A DNA stretch of 64,000 bases from Lacisediminihabitans sp040549465 (GCF_040549465.1 NZ_JBEPTL010000020.1:1-64000), one strand, 5' to 3'. Shown: positions 17,945-27,599, counted from the stretch's first letter. Made by a program: numbers and translations. The notes: generated from the letters alone by a model not told the origin.

Positions 17945-19285
17945 CTAATCGATGTTCGGCGGTGGGCTGGCGATACCCCGTTGGAGAGGAACCGTCCTGA
18001 GCGGCGAGGTCTGCGAGAAAGTGGTGAGCAGGTCGAGCTCGCCGTTGATGACCGTGGATAGTCGACGGATACCTTCGCGGATGAAGGATGGCGTGGGGTA
18101 GCAGAAGGAGAGTCGGATGTTGTTGCGGCCGTTGCCGTCCGCATAGAAAGCGGTGCCTGGCGTATAGGCCACGAGCTCTTTGACGGCTCGCGGGAGCATC
18201 GCCTTGGAGTCGAGGTGATTGGGCATCGTGGCCCAGATGTAGAAGCCGCCGTTCGGTACGGTCCAGGTCAACTGGGGCAGATATTCTGCCAACGCAGCGA
18301 GCATGGCATCACGCCGCTCGTGATATATGCCGCGGAAGGTATTGATCTGGCCCTTCCAGTCCGCCGTGTTCAGATACTCGGAGATCATGAGTTGACTGAA
18401 CGAACTGGGTGAGAGCACCGCGGCCTCGTTGGCGAGAATGAGTTTCTCTCGAATGGCGTGCGGAGCAAGCGCCCAACCCACGCGGAATCCTGGTGCGAGG
18501 GTCTTGGAGAAGGTTCCGAGGTAGATCACGCCGTCCTCTTCGACGGAACGCATGGCCTGCGGCGGTGGAGAGTCGAAATAGAGCAGCCCGTAGGGGTTGT
18601 CTTCGAGAACGAGGATGTCGTTAGCGCGGCAGATCTCCAGGATCTCGAGCCTGCGCTCCCAGGTGAGGGTCACTCCGGCAGGGTTACTGAAGGTCGGAAC
18701 CGTGTAGAGGAACTTGATGTTCTTGCCCTCCGCAGCGAGGCGGGCGATGTGTTCGCGAAGCGCCTGCGGAATGAGCCCGTGTTCGTCCATTGGAACGTGC
18801 TGGATGTCGGCTTGGAACGAATTGAAGACCACCATTGCGGTGACGTAGCTCGGCCCTTCGGCGAGCACCACGTCCCCCGGGTTGATGAAGAGCTTGGTCA
18901 CGAGTTCGAGGGCGTGCTGGGACCCGGTGGTGACCACCACGTCGTCCACGCTCGCCCTGATGCCCTCCAGGGCCATGATCTCGAGGATCTGCTCCCGCAG
19001 CTCCGGTACACCCTGGCCGGAGCCGTACTGCAGCGCCTGTGGCCCCCTGTCACGTATCACTCGCTCGAAGGCACCCGCGATTAACTCAGGGGGCAATGCG
19101 GAGACGAAGGGCATTCCGCCGGCCAGCGAAACCACCTCTGGGCGAGAGGCCACGGCGAACAGCGCGCGCACCTCTGAAGCGCTGAGCCCCGCGGTACGGT
19201 CAGCGTAGAGGTCGTACCACGGGTCGAGGTTGGTTCCCGATCCGTGCTGCCCCGACTCAGGTCGAGGGGTGCCGTGGGTTGTCAT
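17945..19285 (-). CDS. PLP-dependent aminotransferase, class I/II (2-aminoadipate aminotransferase-like)
   Basis: 446 residues, a fold-type I aminotransferase related to LysN/2-aminoadipate and aromatic aminotransferases and to the C-terminal part of MocR regulators, but without an N-terminal GntR helix-turn-helix. The PLP lysine lies in GTFSKTLAPGFRVGW, NPAGVT and EDNPYG are cofactor contacts, and RLSFCYP holds the substrate-carboxylate arginine. The substrate cannot be fixed from sequence. It is a single gene 44 bases upstream of ddl on the same strand. Confidence 0.88.
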   Translation of the reverse strand: MTTHGTPRPESGQHGSGTNLDPWYDLYADRTAGLSASEVRALFAVASRPEVVSLAGGMPFVSALPPELIAGAFERVIRDRGPQALQYGSGQGVPELREQILEIMALEGIRASVDDVVVTTGSQHALELVTKLFINPGDVVLAEGPSYVTAMVVFNSFQADIQHVPMDEHGLIPQALREHIARLAAEGKNIKFLYTVPTFSNPAGVTLTWERRLEILEICRANDILVLEDNPYGLLYFDSPPPQAMRSVEEDGVIYLGTFSKTLAPGFRVGWALAPHAIREKLILANEAAVLSPSSFSQLMISEYLNTADWKGQINTFRGIYHERRDAMLAALAEYLPQLTWTVPNGGFYIWATMPNHLDSKAMLPRAVKELVAYTPGTAFYADGNGRNNIRLSFCYPTPSFIREGIRRLSTVINGELDLLTTFSQTSPLRTVPLQRGIASPPPNID

Positions 19286-19374
19286 TGGTTGTCCCGAGGG
19301 GCCGGTGGCTAGTGAAGATTCAAGAATAGACGTACATCCGCGCCGGCCAGGTTGCCGCGGGGGCGTCTACGAGA

Positions 19375-19408
19375 AAGGGCCCGCTCACCGGTGAGTGAGC
19401 GGGCCCTT
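19375..19408 (-). terminator. Rho-independent-type terminator after trxA
   Basis: A perfect 14-base stem (19375-19388 with 19395-19408) and a six-base loop lie 16 bases after the trxA stop. On the minus strand it is followed by TTTCTC, a moderate U tail, so it probably ends the trxB-trxA transcript. Confidence 0.85.
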
Positions 19409-19423
19409 CGAAAGCAGGGTCTG

Positions 19424-19744
19424 CTACTGGAGCCACTCGGCGAAGTCGGCCTCGAGGGCGGGCTTCGGCTTGGCACCGATAACGCTCTTGACGACCTCGC
19501 CCTTCTTGAACAGCTTCATCGCGGGGATGGAGGTGATCTGGTACTTCGCGGCGATCTCCATGTTGTCGTCGACGTTCACCTTGACGAGCTCGATCTTGTC
19601 GGAGTGTTCCGTGGCGATCTGGTCGAGGATGGGGCTGACGGCGCGACACGGGCCACACCATTCGGCCCAGAAGTCCACCAGCACGAGCTTCTCGGAGTCG
19701 AGCACGTCGGCCTGGAAGCTGGCGTCGGTTACATCTTTGGACAT
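19424..19744 (-). CDS. trxA: Thioredoxin
   Basis: 106 residues. The redox motif is WCGPC (W29 to C33), with VDFWAEWCGPC, the cis-proline in TSIPAMKLF and the conserved KVNVDDN. It reduces disulfides using electrons from the TrxB encoded 44 bases upstream. ATG start with a purine-rich upstream site. A strong hairpin follows it. Confidence 0.97.
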   Translation of the reverse strand: MSKDVTDASFQADVLDSEKLVLVDFWAEWCGPCRAVSPILDQIATEHSDKIELVKVNVDDNMEIAAKYQITSIPAMKLFKKGEVVKSVIGAKPKPALEADFAEWLQ

Positions 19745-19788
19745 TGTGATCTCTCTTTCAGTGATGCGATTAATAGGTTGCGCTGGCG

Positions 19789-20781
19789 CTAGGCCAGGAC
19801 AGTTTCTGGTTCGACCTCAGCGTTCGACTCTTCAGCGCTCGCCTGGGCGAGGAGGGCTTGGGGGAGTGCCGCCAGGTAGTGCTCGGCGTCGAGGGCCGCG
19901 ACGGTTCCGGATGCCGCTGCCGTGACGGCCTGGCGGTAGGTCGGGTCGAGCACGTCGCCGGCTGCGAACACGCCGGGGAGGTTGGTGCGTGAGCTGCGTC
20001 CCTCCACGGTGATGGTGCCGTCGGAGTTGAGGTCGAGCTGCCCGTGCACCAGATGGGTGCGTGGGTCGGCGCCGATCGCGATGAAGAGGCCACTGAGGTC
20101 GAGCGTGGTCTCGGTTCCGTCAACGGTATCGACGAGGCCGACGCCGCTGACGGCAGTGTCGCCGTAGATGTGCTCGACGGTCTTGGTGAAGAGGAACTCG
20201 ATCTTGGGGTTATCGAAGGCGCGATCCTGCATGGTCTTCGAGGCGCGGAGCGTCGAGCCACGGTGGATCACGTACACCTTGTCGGCGAATTTGGTGAGGA
20301 AGGTCGCCTCCTCCATGGCCGAGTCGCCGCCGCCGACGACCGCGATCGTCTTCTGGCGGAAGAAGAAACCGTCGCAGGTGGCACACCAGGAGACCCCGTA
20401 GCCGCTGAGTCGCTCCTCGTCGGCTATGCCGAGCTTGCGGTAAGCGGATCCGGTCGCGAAGATCACCGACAGAGCTTCGTGCTTGTCGCCGTTGCCGAGG
20501 GTGACCGTCTTGATCTCCCCGGTCAGGTCGAGGTTCGTGACGTCATCCAGCACGACATCCGTGCCGAAGCGTTCAGCCTGCGCCTGCATGGCCACCATGA
20601 GTTCCGGACCCTGGATTCCCTCGGGGAAGCCCGGGTAGTTCTCGACCTCGGTGGTCTTCATGAGTTCGCCGCCCGCCTCGACCGAACTCGCGATGAGCAG
20701 GGGGCTGAGGTTGGCACGCGCGGCGTAGATCGCCGCGGTGTAACCGGCGGGACCCGAGCCGATGATGATGGTCTGGCGCAA
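19789..20781 (-). CDS. trxB: Thioredoxin-disulfide reductase
   Basis: 330 residues, FAD- and NADPH-dependent. The FAD motif is GSGPAGYTAAIYAARAN, the redox pair is in WCATCDGFFF and the NADPH motif is GGGDSAMEEA. The start is taken as TTG at 20781: AAGGAG (20791-20796) is nine bases upstream of it and the protein then begins MRQTIIIGSGPAG, the family norm. An ATG at 20790 directly abuts AAGGAG, and a GTG at 20829 would add 16 residues. It forms an operon with trxA. Confidence 0.96.
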   Translation of the reverse strand: MRQTIIIGSGPAGYTAAIYAARANLSPLLIASSVEAGGELMKTTEVENYPGFPEGIQGPELMVAMQAQAERFGTDVVLDDVTNLDLTGEIKTVTLGNGDKHEALSVIFATGSAYRKLGIADEERLSGYGVSWCATCDGFFFRQKTIAVVGGGDSAMEEATFLTKFADKVYVIHRGSTLRASKTMQDRAFDNPKIEFLFTKTVEHIYGDTAVSGVGLVDTVDGTETTLDLSGLFIAIGADPRTHLVHGQLDLNSDGTITVEGRSSRTNLPGVFAAGDVLDPTYRQAVTAAASGTVAALDAEHYLAALPQALLAQASAEESNAEVEPETVLA

Positions 20782-20868
20782 GAGGAACATCTCCTTGGAT
20801 GATGTGGCCACGGGCTTTGTCCGCTCCACTGTCGTCTACAACACATCCTATTCGCACACTATTCCGCG

Positions 20869-20909
20869 AGCTGGGAAGGGTCGAGCGGTCGTTCGGGCCG
20901 CTCCCAGCT
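20869..20909 (-). terminator. Hairpin after murJ
   Basis: Two stacked stems (AGCTGG 20869-20874 with CCAGCT 20904-20909, and GAGCGG 20883-20888 with CCGCTC 20898-20903) form a bulged hairpin directly after the murJ stop. It lacks a clear U tail. It would separate murJ from trxB. Confidence 0.5.
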
Positions 20910-22571
20910 TCAGCCTTTGCGTCGGAAACGGGCGGTCAGTGTGCCGCTCACCGAGTGGATCTCCGGGTTGCGGATTGCGAGCAGCATGCCGAAGTAGACC
21001 GCGGTCATCAGCGCACCGGTGATGATGATCGCGAGGATGGCGGGCAACTTGCCCGACTGCGCGAATCCGGCGGCGGAGAATCCTCCGAGCAGCCAGAGCA
21101 CGAGAATGCCGACGACGCCGGCCAGGAGGGCGAGACCCAGGTACTGCAGGTGACGACGCAGCACCCGCGCGCCATCCATTCCCCGGAGTCGACGGCGAAC
21201 CAGCACGATCGCCACCACGGCCTGGGCGCTACCGGCTGTGGAGGTTACAGCCGCGATGCCCACGCTGATGAGGTCGGTGGGGAGCAGGATGCAGAGCAGG
21301 GCACCGATCACGAACAGCCCAGACTGCACGCACTGCATGAAGAACGGCGTGCGAGTATCGCCGAGGGCGTAGAAAACTCGCTGCAGCACGAACAGCATGC
21401 TGAACAGGATCAGCCCGGGCATGAAGGCCAGGATGACGTTGCCCATTCCTCGAACGTCGTCGAATCCGGAGTCGATGAAGACCCGGGCGAAGGGATAGGC
21501 GACAACCGACAGGGCCACCGCGGCGAAGACGATGAGCAGGCCGATGCTGCGCAACGACGCGGAGAGATCCTGGCGCATGCCGGCGAGGTCCCCGCGACTG
21601 GCGTGACCGCTCAACTGGGTGAAGTAGGCGGTCGCGATCGAGACGGCGATCACCGAATGCGGCAGCATGAAGATGAGCCACGAGTTCTGCAGGACGAATA
21701 GCGAGGCGTTGTCCCCCGATGCGATCGAGGCCACGCGACTTTGCACGATACCGGCGAGTTGCGTGATCAGGATCATGCCGAAGAGCCAGCCGGCGGCGCG
21801 CCCCGTTGCACCGAGTCCGACGCCGCGCCAACGGAAGTCCGGCCGGTATGTGAGGCCCGCACGGCGCCAGAAGAGGAACAGTACGAGCGCCTGGGCAGCT
21901 ACTCCGAGCGTAGTCGTGGCCCCGAGAAGGACGATCCTCGAGGTATCCCAGGTCTCCACGGTCTGGTTCTCTGCGGATGCACCGAACAGCAGCATGAAGA
22001 CGATGAGGCCGGCGATCGCCACAATGTTGTTGAGCACCGGTGCCCAGGTGAACGGACCGAAGATCTTGCGGGCGTTGAGCACTTCGCTGAGCAGGCTGTA
22101 GAGCGCGTAGAAGAAGATCTGTGGGAGGCACCAATACGCGAACGCTGTCGCGAGCGTGAAGGCGGCAGGGGAGAACCCGTGACCCGAATGTGACGAGGAT
22201 TGCGCGTAAACGCTCACCAGGAATGGTGCGGCGAGAGTCGCGATCACCGCGACAATTGCGAAAATCACGATTCCGAGGGTCACCACCCGGTTGATGTATT
22301 GCTGCCCGCCATCGGCGTGCGCGGCCGCCTTCACGATCTGGGGAACCAGCACCGCGCTGAGGACGCCGCCAGCGATCAGCGCATAGATGTTGTTGGGCAG
22401 TTGGTTTCCGACGGCGAAAGCGTCGCCTGCGGCGAAACCACCTATCGCCGTGGTCAGCACCGCTGCGCGCACGAACCCCAGGATCCGCGAGACCACAGTG
22501 CCGGCGGCGAGGATCGCACTGGCGCGGCCCATCCCCTGCGAAGGCTCCGCGACCTCGGATGCCTCGGTCAC
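20910..22571 (-). CDS. murJ: Lipid II flippase MurJ
   Basis: 553 residues, polytopic membrane protein of the MVF superfamily with about 14 transmembrane segments. Typical features are AILAAGTVVSRILGFVR near the N-terminus, GDAFAVGNQLPNNIYALIAGG, and RVFYALGDTRTPF around segment 9-10. It flips lipid II for peptidoglycan synthesis. There is no C-terminal pseudokinase domain of the mycobacterial type. GTG start; its first four bases (GTGA) overlap the stop of the DUF6049 gene, so the two are coupled. Confidence 0.94.
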   Translation of the reverse strand: MTEASEVAEPSQGMGRASAILAAGTVVSRILGFVRAAVLTTAIGGFAAGDAFAVGNQLPNNIYALIAGGVLSAVLVPQIVKAAAHADGGQQYINRVVTLGIVIFAIVAVIATLAAPFLVSVYAQSSSHSGHGFSPAAFTLATAFAYWCLPQIFFYALYSLLSEVLNARKIFGPFTWAPVLNNIVAIAGLIVFMLLFGASAENQTVETWDTSRIVLLGATTTLGVAAQALVLFLFWRRAGLTYRPDFRWRGVGLGATGRAAGWLFGMILITQLAGIVQSRVASIASGDNASLFVLQNSWLIFMLPHSVIAVSIATAYFTQLSGHASRGDLAGMRQDLSASLRSIGLLIVFAAVALSVVAYPFARVFIDSGFDDVRGMGNVILAFMPGLILFSMLFVLQRVFYALGDTRTPFFMQCVQSGLFVIGALLCILLPTDLISVGIAAVTSTAGSAQAVVAIVLVRRRLRGMDGARVLRRHLQYLGLALLAGVVGILVLWLLGGFSAAGFAQSGKLPAILAIIITGALMTAVYFGMLLAIRNPEIHSVSGTLTARFRRKG

Positions 22572-24784
22572 CTGTCGGGTGATTCGGTCGGAAGTGCCGT
22601 TTCGGCGGGTGCGTCATCCGCCGGGTCCTCGGAATGAGCCTCGTTAGCCGGGACTTCGGAAACACTCTCGTCATCCGCGGCCGTCTCGTCATCCGAAGCG
22701 ACTTCGCCCTCTGCGCGGGCTTTCTTCGCCCTACGCCGCTTGGCGATATTGCGGTAGATGCCGAAGCCGAAGACGCCGACGATGAGTAGGGCGATGATTG
22801 CGGTCAGGGCGGTCTCCCACTGCGCGCGCACCTCCACTTTGATGAAAGCCGGGGTGCCGATCGGAACGGCAGACGCGCTGCTGAGCGACGCGCGTACCGT
22901 GACATCGCCATTGGCCAGAGCCTTCGACGGCACGGAGGCCTTTGCCTGCGAGTTCGCCTCGATCGTGAGCTCCACCGGCGCCGTGGAGATGTCGAGGATG
23001 CCGCTTGGCGATCGCACGGCCACGTTCACCTTCACGGGATAGTCGAGGGTATTGCTCACGGTGATGCGCAGCGGGCTGGAACTCGACGGGAGGAATTGGA
23101 ACCCCGTCTCGGCGATCTTCACCGACTTGGTGAGCTCTGTGGACCGCGTCAGGTATTTCGTCGCTGCTGCCTGCCAGTCCGGATTGCTCACCCAGGAATT
23201 GGCCAGCAGCGCGAGAAGACTCTGTCGGCGCTCCACCGTAAGGTTCCGAGGATCGACGAGCACAGACGCGAAGGATCCGACGCTGGTCTCTGCAGCGAAC
23301 ATCGCGGCCGTGCTGACCACACGGTCGGCGGCCTCCGGCTGTGCGGTGATGGTCGCGGTCGCCGGGCTGGCGGCGGCCGCGGTCGTGAGATCGCTGAGCG
23401 GTGCCGGCCCGACCCAGGACAGCGCGAACAGTGCCTTCACGGTGTCGAAGAGAAAGAACTGGTCGCCGGGGTTGGTTCTGTCCAGTGTTGCCAGGATGGT
23501 GCGCGCGTCGGTCGGTCGCTCTGCGCTCACCACGGCGAGGGTGGCGGTGAGCTTGGCCATGGCGATGCGCCATTCCGCCTGGTTCGAGGCCTCGGTCGCT
23601 GCCCGGAAGAGGGCGGACACTGCGCTGTCGGAGACGACCGTCGCGTCATCCCCAATCCTGGCTGCTCCCGTCGGCGTGTAGTCGAGGTCGCCGAACGACA
23701 GGTTGGTCGAGGACAGGATCGTTGTGGTGAGACCATTCGCTGCGAAGTTGTCGAGGTCGGGGCCAACGACCGTGCCGTCGGATGGCCAGGCGATGCCCGT
23801 GAGCGTGTACGCCCAATCCGTCACGTTCTGCGGCGTCGGAACCGTCGGAACCGTCGGTGCTCCGGTAGCGGAGGGTGTCGGCGTGTTCGGCGGTGTTCCG
23901 GTGCTGGGTGTCGGCACGACAGTCGCGTTCGGAAAGAGTTTCGGGTCGATGATGAAATCGGGAACTGGCGGGCTCTTCAAGCCGGCCTGGCTCGCGACGG
24001 CGAGATCCGAATCCGCGTAGCTGAGCGCGAAGGTCTCGTTAGCGACCGCGTCGAGGCGCAGCAGCCACTGCCTGGCCGATTCCGGAGCACTGGTGCCGAG
24101 GATGGCGATCGAGGCGATGATGCGCGGGTCGATGCCGATGGCGATGTTCGGGTCCGTGATGGCGAAGTCGAGCTCTCTGGTGAGCAGTCCGCCGGCTCCG
24201 GTGTAGCTGGCCAGCTGGTCGGACGGGATGAGTCCCTCAGTGCCTGCAGGCACGCTCAACGGCAGGGCCATGGCCAGCCGCGTTTGCGGTGTGACCCCTC
24301 CCGGATACCAGACGAGGCTGCTGCGACCCTGCCCAACCTCGGTGTCGCCGGCCGTGACGCGAACGGCGAGGGTGTGGGCTCCCCAGTCGGCCGGAAGCGC
24401 AATCGCCGCGGCCGGCACGGTGACCCGCAGCGGGATGTTGCTCCGACCGGCCGGAATCTCAGGGGTCGGCACGTCGATCAGCTTGGTTCCGAGCTCGTCA
24501 TTCGCCGAGGTCGTCTCCGGGTTCAGCCAGCCGGACAGTTCCGAGCGCGACTTCACTATCGACTGGGTCACATAGACGGAGGCCGTGCCCGCGGGAATCG
24601 AGACGGTGGTCGGATTGCTGAGCGTTCCATCGAGCACCAGGTCTTGCCCGGGTGACAGCACGCCGGAATTCTGGGGGGCGAACGCCACCGTGGCGGCCGG
24701 GGCATCCGCCGCTTGTGCTGCAGAGGGCAGCACGACGGCTCCGATGGCCATGGCCAGCGCAATCAGGGATGTGAGGAGTCTCAT
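22568..24784 (-). CDS. DUF6049 family secreted/membrane-anchored protein
   Basis: 738 residues. A signal peptide (about 1-26, ends AAQAAD) is followed by a large extracellular region with a proline/threonine-rich linker near residue 300. One transmembrane segment lies near 660-685, and a charged, acidic cytoplasmic tail follows (KRRRAKKARAEGE...). It sits directly upstream of and overlaps murJ, the same place as Rv3909 next to Rv3910 in Mycobacterium. The function is unknown; the conserved link to MurJ suggests a role in cell-wall synthesis. Confidence 0.85.
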   Translation of the reverse strand: MRLLTSLIALAMAIGAVVLPSAAQAADAPAATVAFAPQNSGVLSPGQDLVLDGTLSNPTTVSIPAGTASVYVTQSIVKSRSELSGWLNPETTSANDELGTKLIDVPTPEIPAGRSNIPLRVTVPAAAIALPADWGAHTLAVRVTAGDTEVGQGRSSLVWYPGGVTPQTRLAMALPLSVPAGTEGLIPSDQLASYTGAGGLLTRELDFAITDPNIAIGIDPRIIASIAILGTSAPESARQWLLRLDAVANETFALSYADSDLAVASQAGLKSPPVPDFIIDPKLFPNATVVPTPSTGTPPNTPTPSATGAPTVPTVPTPQNVTDWAYTLTGIAWPSDGTVVGPDLDNFAANGLTTTILSSTNLSFGDLDYTPTGAARIGDDATVVSDSAVSALFRAATEASNQAEWRIAMAKLTATLAVVSAERPTDARTILATLDRTNPGDQFFLFDTVKALFALSWVGPAPLSDLTTAAAASPATATITAQPEAADRVVSTAAMFAAETSVGSFASVLVDPRNLTVERRQSLLALLANSWVSNPDWQAAATKYLTRSTELTKSVKIAETGFQFLPSSSSPLRITVSNTLDYPVKVNVAVRSPSGILDISTAPVELTIEANSQAKASVPSKALANGDVTVRASLSSASAVPIGTPAFIKVEVRAQWETALTAIIALLIVGVFGFGIYRNIAKRRRAKKARAEGEVASDDETAADDESVSEVPANEAHSEDPADDAPAETALPTESPDR

Positions 24785-24893
24785 AGGCAGGTGGCGGCCG
24801 GTAATCTACCTCGGCCGCTCCAAGTGATTCTAGGGTCTTGAGTCTCCGCAACCCCTGAGGTGGTGCCGCCCGCCCGCCGCTAGTGTTGGGGCC

Positions 24894-26324
24894 ATGGAAA
24901 GCGTCGGTTCGGCAATTCAGCGACTGTCAGACCTGGCTGCCGCACCACATATCTCCCGGTTGTCCTCGGCGTTCAGCGCGGCCGGCTTCGAACTCGCCCT
25001 GGTCGGTGGACCGGTGCGCGACGCCTTTCTCGGACGCACGCTCAGCGACCTCGATTTCACGACGAACGCGCTCCCCGACGAAATTCTTGCCATGGTCACG
25101 CCAATCTCCGACGCTCACTGGGACATCGGTCGGGCATTCGGAACCATCGGCGCGCGCATCGACGGGCACACCGTCGAGATCACGACCTACCGCTCCGACG
25201 CCTACGACGGCGAGACGCGCAAACCTGTCGTCGAGTTCGGCGACACTCTCGAGGGTGATCTGGTGCGTCGCGACTTCACCGTCAACGCGATGGCCCTCCG
25301 CCTTCCGGAGCAGGTGCTCGTGGACCCCTCAGGGGGAGTGGAAGACCTCGTCGCCCGCCGCCTGACCACGCCGGGCGCGCCGGAGGTCTCATTCGGCGAC
25401 GATCCGCTGCGGATGATGCGAGCCGCCCGTTTCACCTCGCAGCTCGGTTTCACGGTGGCCGGGCCGACCGCCGCGGCCATGCACGCCCTCGCCGACCGCA
25501 TCTCGATCATCTCGGTGGAGCGGGTGAGAGACGAACTCGGCAAACTCTTGAAGAGCACCGCTCCCCGCGCGGGCCTCCAGCTGCTCGTCGACAGTCGCAT
25601 CGCGGCGATCGTGCTGCCTGAGCTCCCTGCGCTGAAACTGCAGATCGACGAGCACTTCCACCACAAGGACGTGTACGAGCACAGCCTGACCGTGCTCGAC
25701 CAGGCCATCGAGTTGGAGGAGTTGCGGCATCCGGGTGAGGCACCAGACCTGGTCCTCCGCCTGGCTGCCCTGCTGCACGATATCGGCAAGCCGGCCACCA
25801 AGCGCACGGAGCCCGGCGGCGTCGTCACCTTCCACCATCACGACGTGGTCGGTGCGAAGCTGGCACGAAAACGCCTGAAAGAGCTGCGCTACGACAATGA
25901 CACGGTGGCCGATGTGTCACGGCTGATCGAGTTGCACCTGCGGTTCTTCGGCTACACCGAGGGCGCGTGGACGGATTCCGCCGTGCGCCGCTACGTGCGC
26001 GATGCCGGCCCGCTCCTCGCGAGGTTACACATCCTCACCCGCGCCGATGTGACCACCCGCAACCGCCGCAAGGCCGACGGGCTCGGCTTCGCCTACGACG
26101 ACCTCGAGCACCGCATCGTGGCGCTCAGCGAAGAGGAAGAGCTCGCGGCCATCCGTCCCGACCTCGATGGCGAGCAGATCATGGCGATCCTGGGGCTGAA
26201 GCCCGGGCGCGAGGTGGGCGAGGCTTACCGTTTCCTGCTCGAACTGCGACTTGACGAGGGCCAGCTCGGAACGGATGTCGCGACCGAGCGCCTGCGCGCC
26301 TGGTGGGCAACCCGACCGCAATAG
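24894..26324 (+). CDS. cca: CCA tRNA nucleotidyltransferase
   Basis: 476 residues. The nucleotidyltransferase head has FELALVGGPVRDAFLGR and the catalytic DLDFTT. A C-terminal HD domain carries HHKDVYEHSL and LAALLHDIGKPATKR. It adds or repairs the 3' CCA, needed here because the tRNA genes at 0.3 kb do not encode CCA. A TAGTGT -10-like hexamer (24881-24886) ends seven bases before the ATG and no ribosome-binding site is visible, so the mRNA may be leaderless. Divergent from the DUF6049 gene. Confidence 0.94.
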   Translation: MESVGSAIQRLSDLAAAPHISRLSSAFSAAGFELALVGGPVRDAFLGRTLSDLDFTTNALPDEILAMVTPISDAHWDIGRAFGTIGARIDGHTVEITTYRSDAYDGETRKPVVEFGDTLEGDLVRRDFTVNAMALRLPEQVLVDPSGGVEDLVARRLTTPGAPEVSFGDDPLRMMRAARFTSQLGFTVAGPTAAAMHALADRISIISVERVRDELGKLLKSTAPRAGLQLLVDSRIAAIVLPELPALKLQIDEHFHHKDVYEHSLTVLDQAIELEELRHPGEAPDLVLRLAALLHDIGKPATKRTEPGGVVTFHHHDVVGAKLARKRLKELRYDNDTVADVSRLIELHLRFFGYTEGAWTDSAVRRYVRDAGPLLARLHILTRADVTTRNRRKADGLGFAYDDLEHRIVALSEEEELAAIRPDLDGEQIMAILGLKPGREVGEAYRFLLELRLDEGQLGTDVATERLRAWWATRPQ

Positions 26325-26360
26325 CCGCGCCGTTGTGTTATCAGCGCGGTGGTTACAACA

Positions 26361-26391
26361 CCCGCGCGCATAACAAAAGTCAGCGCGCGGG
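26361..26391. terminator. Hairpin between convergent cca and ino1
   Basis: CCCGCGCGC (26361-26369) and GCGCGCGGG (26383-26391) form a nine-base stem with a 13-base loop four bases beyond the ino1 stop. It could serve both convergent genes. No U run is present on either side. Confidence 0.5.
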
Positions 26392-26395
26392 GGCG

Positions 26396-27466
26396 TCAGC
26401 CGTGGTCGCGGATGTACTGCTCCAGCAGCTCCCGGGCAACGGGGTCCGGATATTGTTGCGCCGGGCTCTTCATGAAGTAGGCGGACGCCGCCTCCACCGG
26501 TCCGCCGAGGCCCGCGTCGAGTGCGATCTTGGCCGCCCGGATCGCGTCGATCACGACGCCGGCGGAGTTGGGCGAATCCCAGACCTCGAGCTTGTACTCC
26601 AGCGAGGTGGGCGCGTTGCCGAAACCGTGCCCCTCGAGCCGCACGAAGGCGAGCTTGCGGTCGTCGAGCCACGGGATGTGGTCGCTCGGCCCGATGTGCA
26701 CGTCGCGCGAGTTGAGTTGCGCGTCGATGTTGCTCGTCACCGACTGCGTCTTCGAGATCTTCTTCGACTCGAGGCGGCGGCGCTCCAGCATGTTCTTGAA
26801 ATCCATGTTGCCGCCGACATTGAGCTGGTAGGTACGGTCGAGCACGAGTCCGCGTTCCTCGAAGAGCCTGGCAAGAACGCGGTGGGTGATGGTGGCGCCG
26901 AGTTGGCTCTTGATGTCATCGCCGACGATCGGCAGACCGGCATCCACGAATTTCTGGGCCCAGATCGGGTCGCTGGCGATGAAGACCGGCAGTGCGTTGA
27001 CGAAAGCGACGCCGGCGTCGAGTGCCGCCTGGGCGTAGAACTTCGCGCCCCCCTCCGAGCCGACCGGAAGGTAGCAGACCAGCACCTCCGCGCCGGAGTC
27101 GTGAAGCACTTGCGCCACATCGACATCGGGCGCATCCGATTCACTGATCGTGTCGCGGTAATACTCGCCGAGGCCGTCGAGGGTCGGTCCGCGTTGCACA
27201 GTGATGCCGGATGCCGCGACTTCCGCGAAGCGCAGCGTGTTGTTCTCGCTCTGCCACATGGCATCCGCGAGGTCGAGTCCGACCTTCGCCGCATCGACGT
27301 CGAAGGCCGCCACGAAGGAGATGTCGCGGATCGAGTACCCGCCGAAACGGGTGTGCATGAGGCCCGGAACCACATCAGTGTCATCGACATCACGATAGAA
27401 CGTGACCCCCTGGACGAGTGCGTTGGCACAGTTTCCGACACCGGCAATGGCGACCTTGAGGGTCAT
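26396..27466 (-). CDS. ino1: Inositol-3-phosphate synthase
   Basis: 356 residues, NAD-dependent isomerisation of glucose 6-phosphate to myo-inositol 3-phosphate, the precursor of phosphatidylinositol and mycothiol in actinobacteria. The N-terminal Rossmann motif is VAIAGVGNCANALVQG; the catalytic region contains GDDIKSQLGATITHR and LNVGGNMDFKNM with conserved lysines, and SNIDAQLN-like residues follow. The length matches the short actinobacterial type. ATG with GGAG eight bases upstream. Divergent from rpsF. Confidence 0.95.
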   Translation of the reverse strand: MTLKVAIAGVGNCANALVQGVTFYRDVDDTDVVPGLMHTRFGGYSIRDISFVAAFDVDAAKVGLDLADAMWQSENNTLRFAEVAASGITVQRGPTLDGLGEYYRDTISESDAPDVDVAQVLHDSGAEVLVCYLPVGSEGGAKFYAQAALDAGVAFVNALPVFIASDPIWAQKFVDAGLPIVGDDIKSQLGATITHRVLARLFEERGLVLDRTYQLNVGGNMDFKNMLERRRLESKKISKTQSVTSNIDAQLNSRDVHIGPSDHIPWLDDRKLAFVRLEGHGFGNAPTSLEYKLEVWDSPNSAGVVIDAIRAAKIALDAGLGGPVEAASAYFMKSPAQQYPDPVARELLEQYIRDHG

Positions 27467-27480
27467 TCGTGTAGAGCTCC

Positions 27481-27510
27481 TTGATAGATACGGCGGTAAC
27501 TGACTACACT
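27481..27510 (+). promoter_or_regulatory. Probable rpsF operon promoter
   Basis: TTGATA (27481-27486), an 18-base spacer and TACACT (27505-27510) make a reasonable housekeeping promoter, giving a leader of about 92 bases before rpsF. Confidence 0.5.
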
Positions 27511-27555
27511 AGGCAGGTTGTCCAAGGCCATTCGGTCTGGCGACGATGCCAAAAC

Positions 27556-27599
27556 CCTCCTGTCACAGATCGTCTGTGGCCGTTCTAGTCCAGAGGAGG
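27556..27599 (+). promoter_or_regulatory. Probable S6:S18-binding leader element
   Basis: CCTCCT (27556-27561) can pair perfectly with AGGAGG (27594-27599), which is the rpsF ribosome-binding site. Inside lies a six-base hairpin, CACAGA (27564-27569) with TCTGTG (27573-27578), followed by a CCG (27580-27582) in the 3' bulge. A hairpin plus bulged CCG is the known feature of S6:S18 autoregulatory leaders, and this operon encodes both S6 and S18. Assignment is by inference from the fold. Confidence 0.6.

Noticed and set aside
22731..23573. Open frames inside the DUF6049 gene in other frames
   Set aside because: They overlap the full-length DUF6049 gene with its signal peptide and membrane segment; they are shadows.
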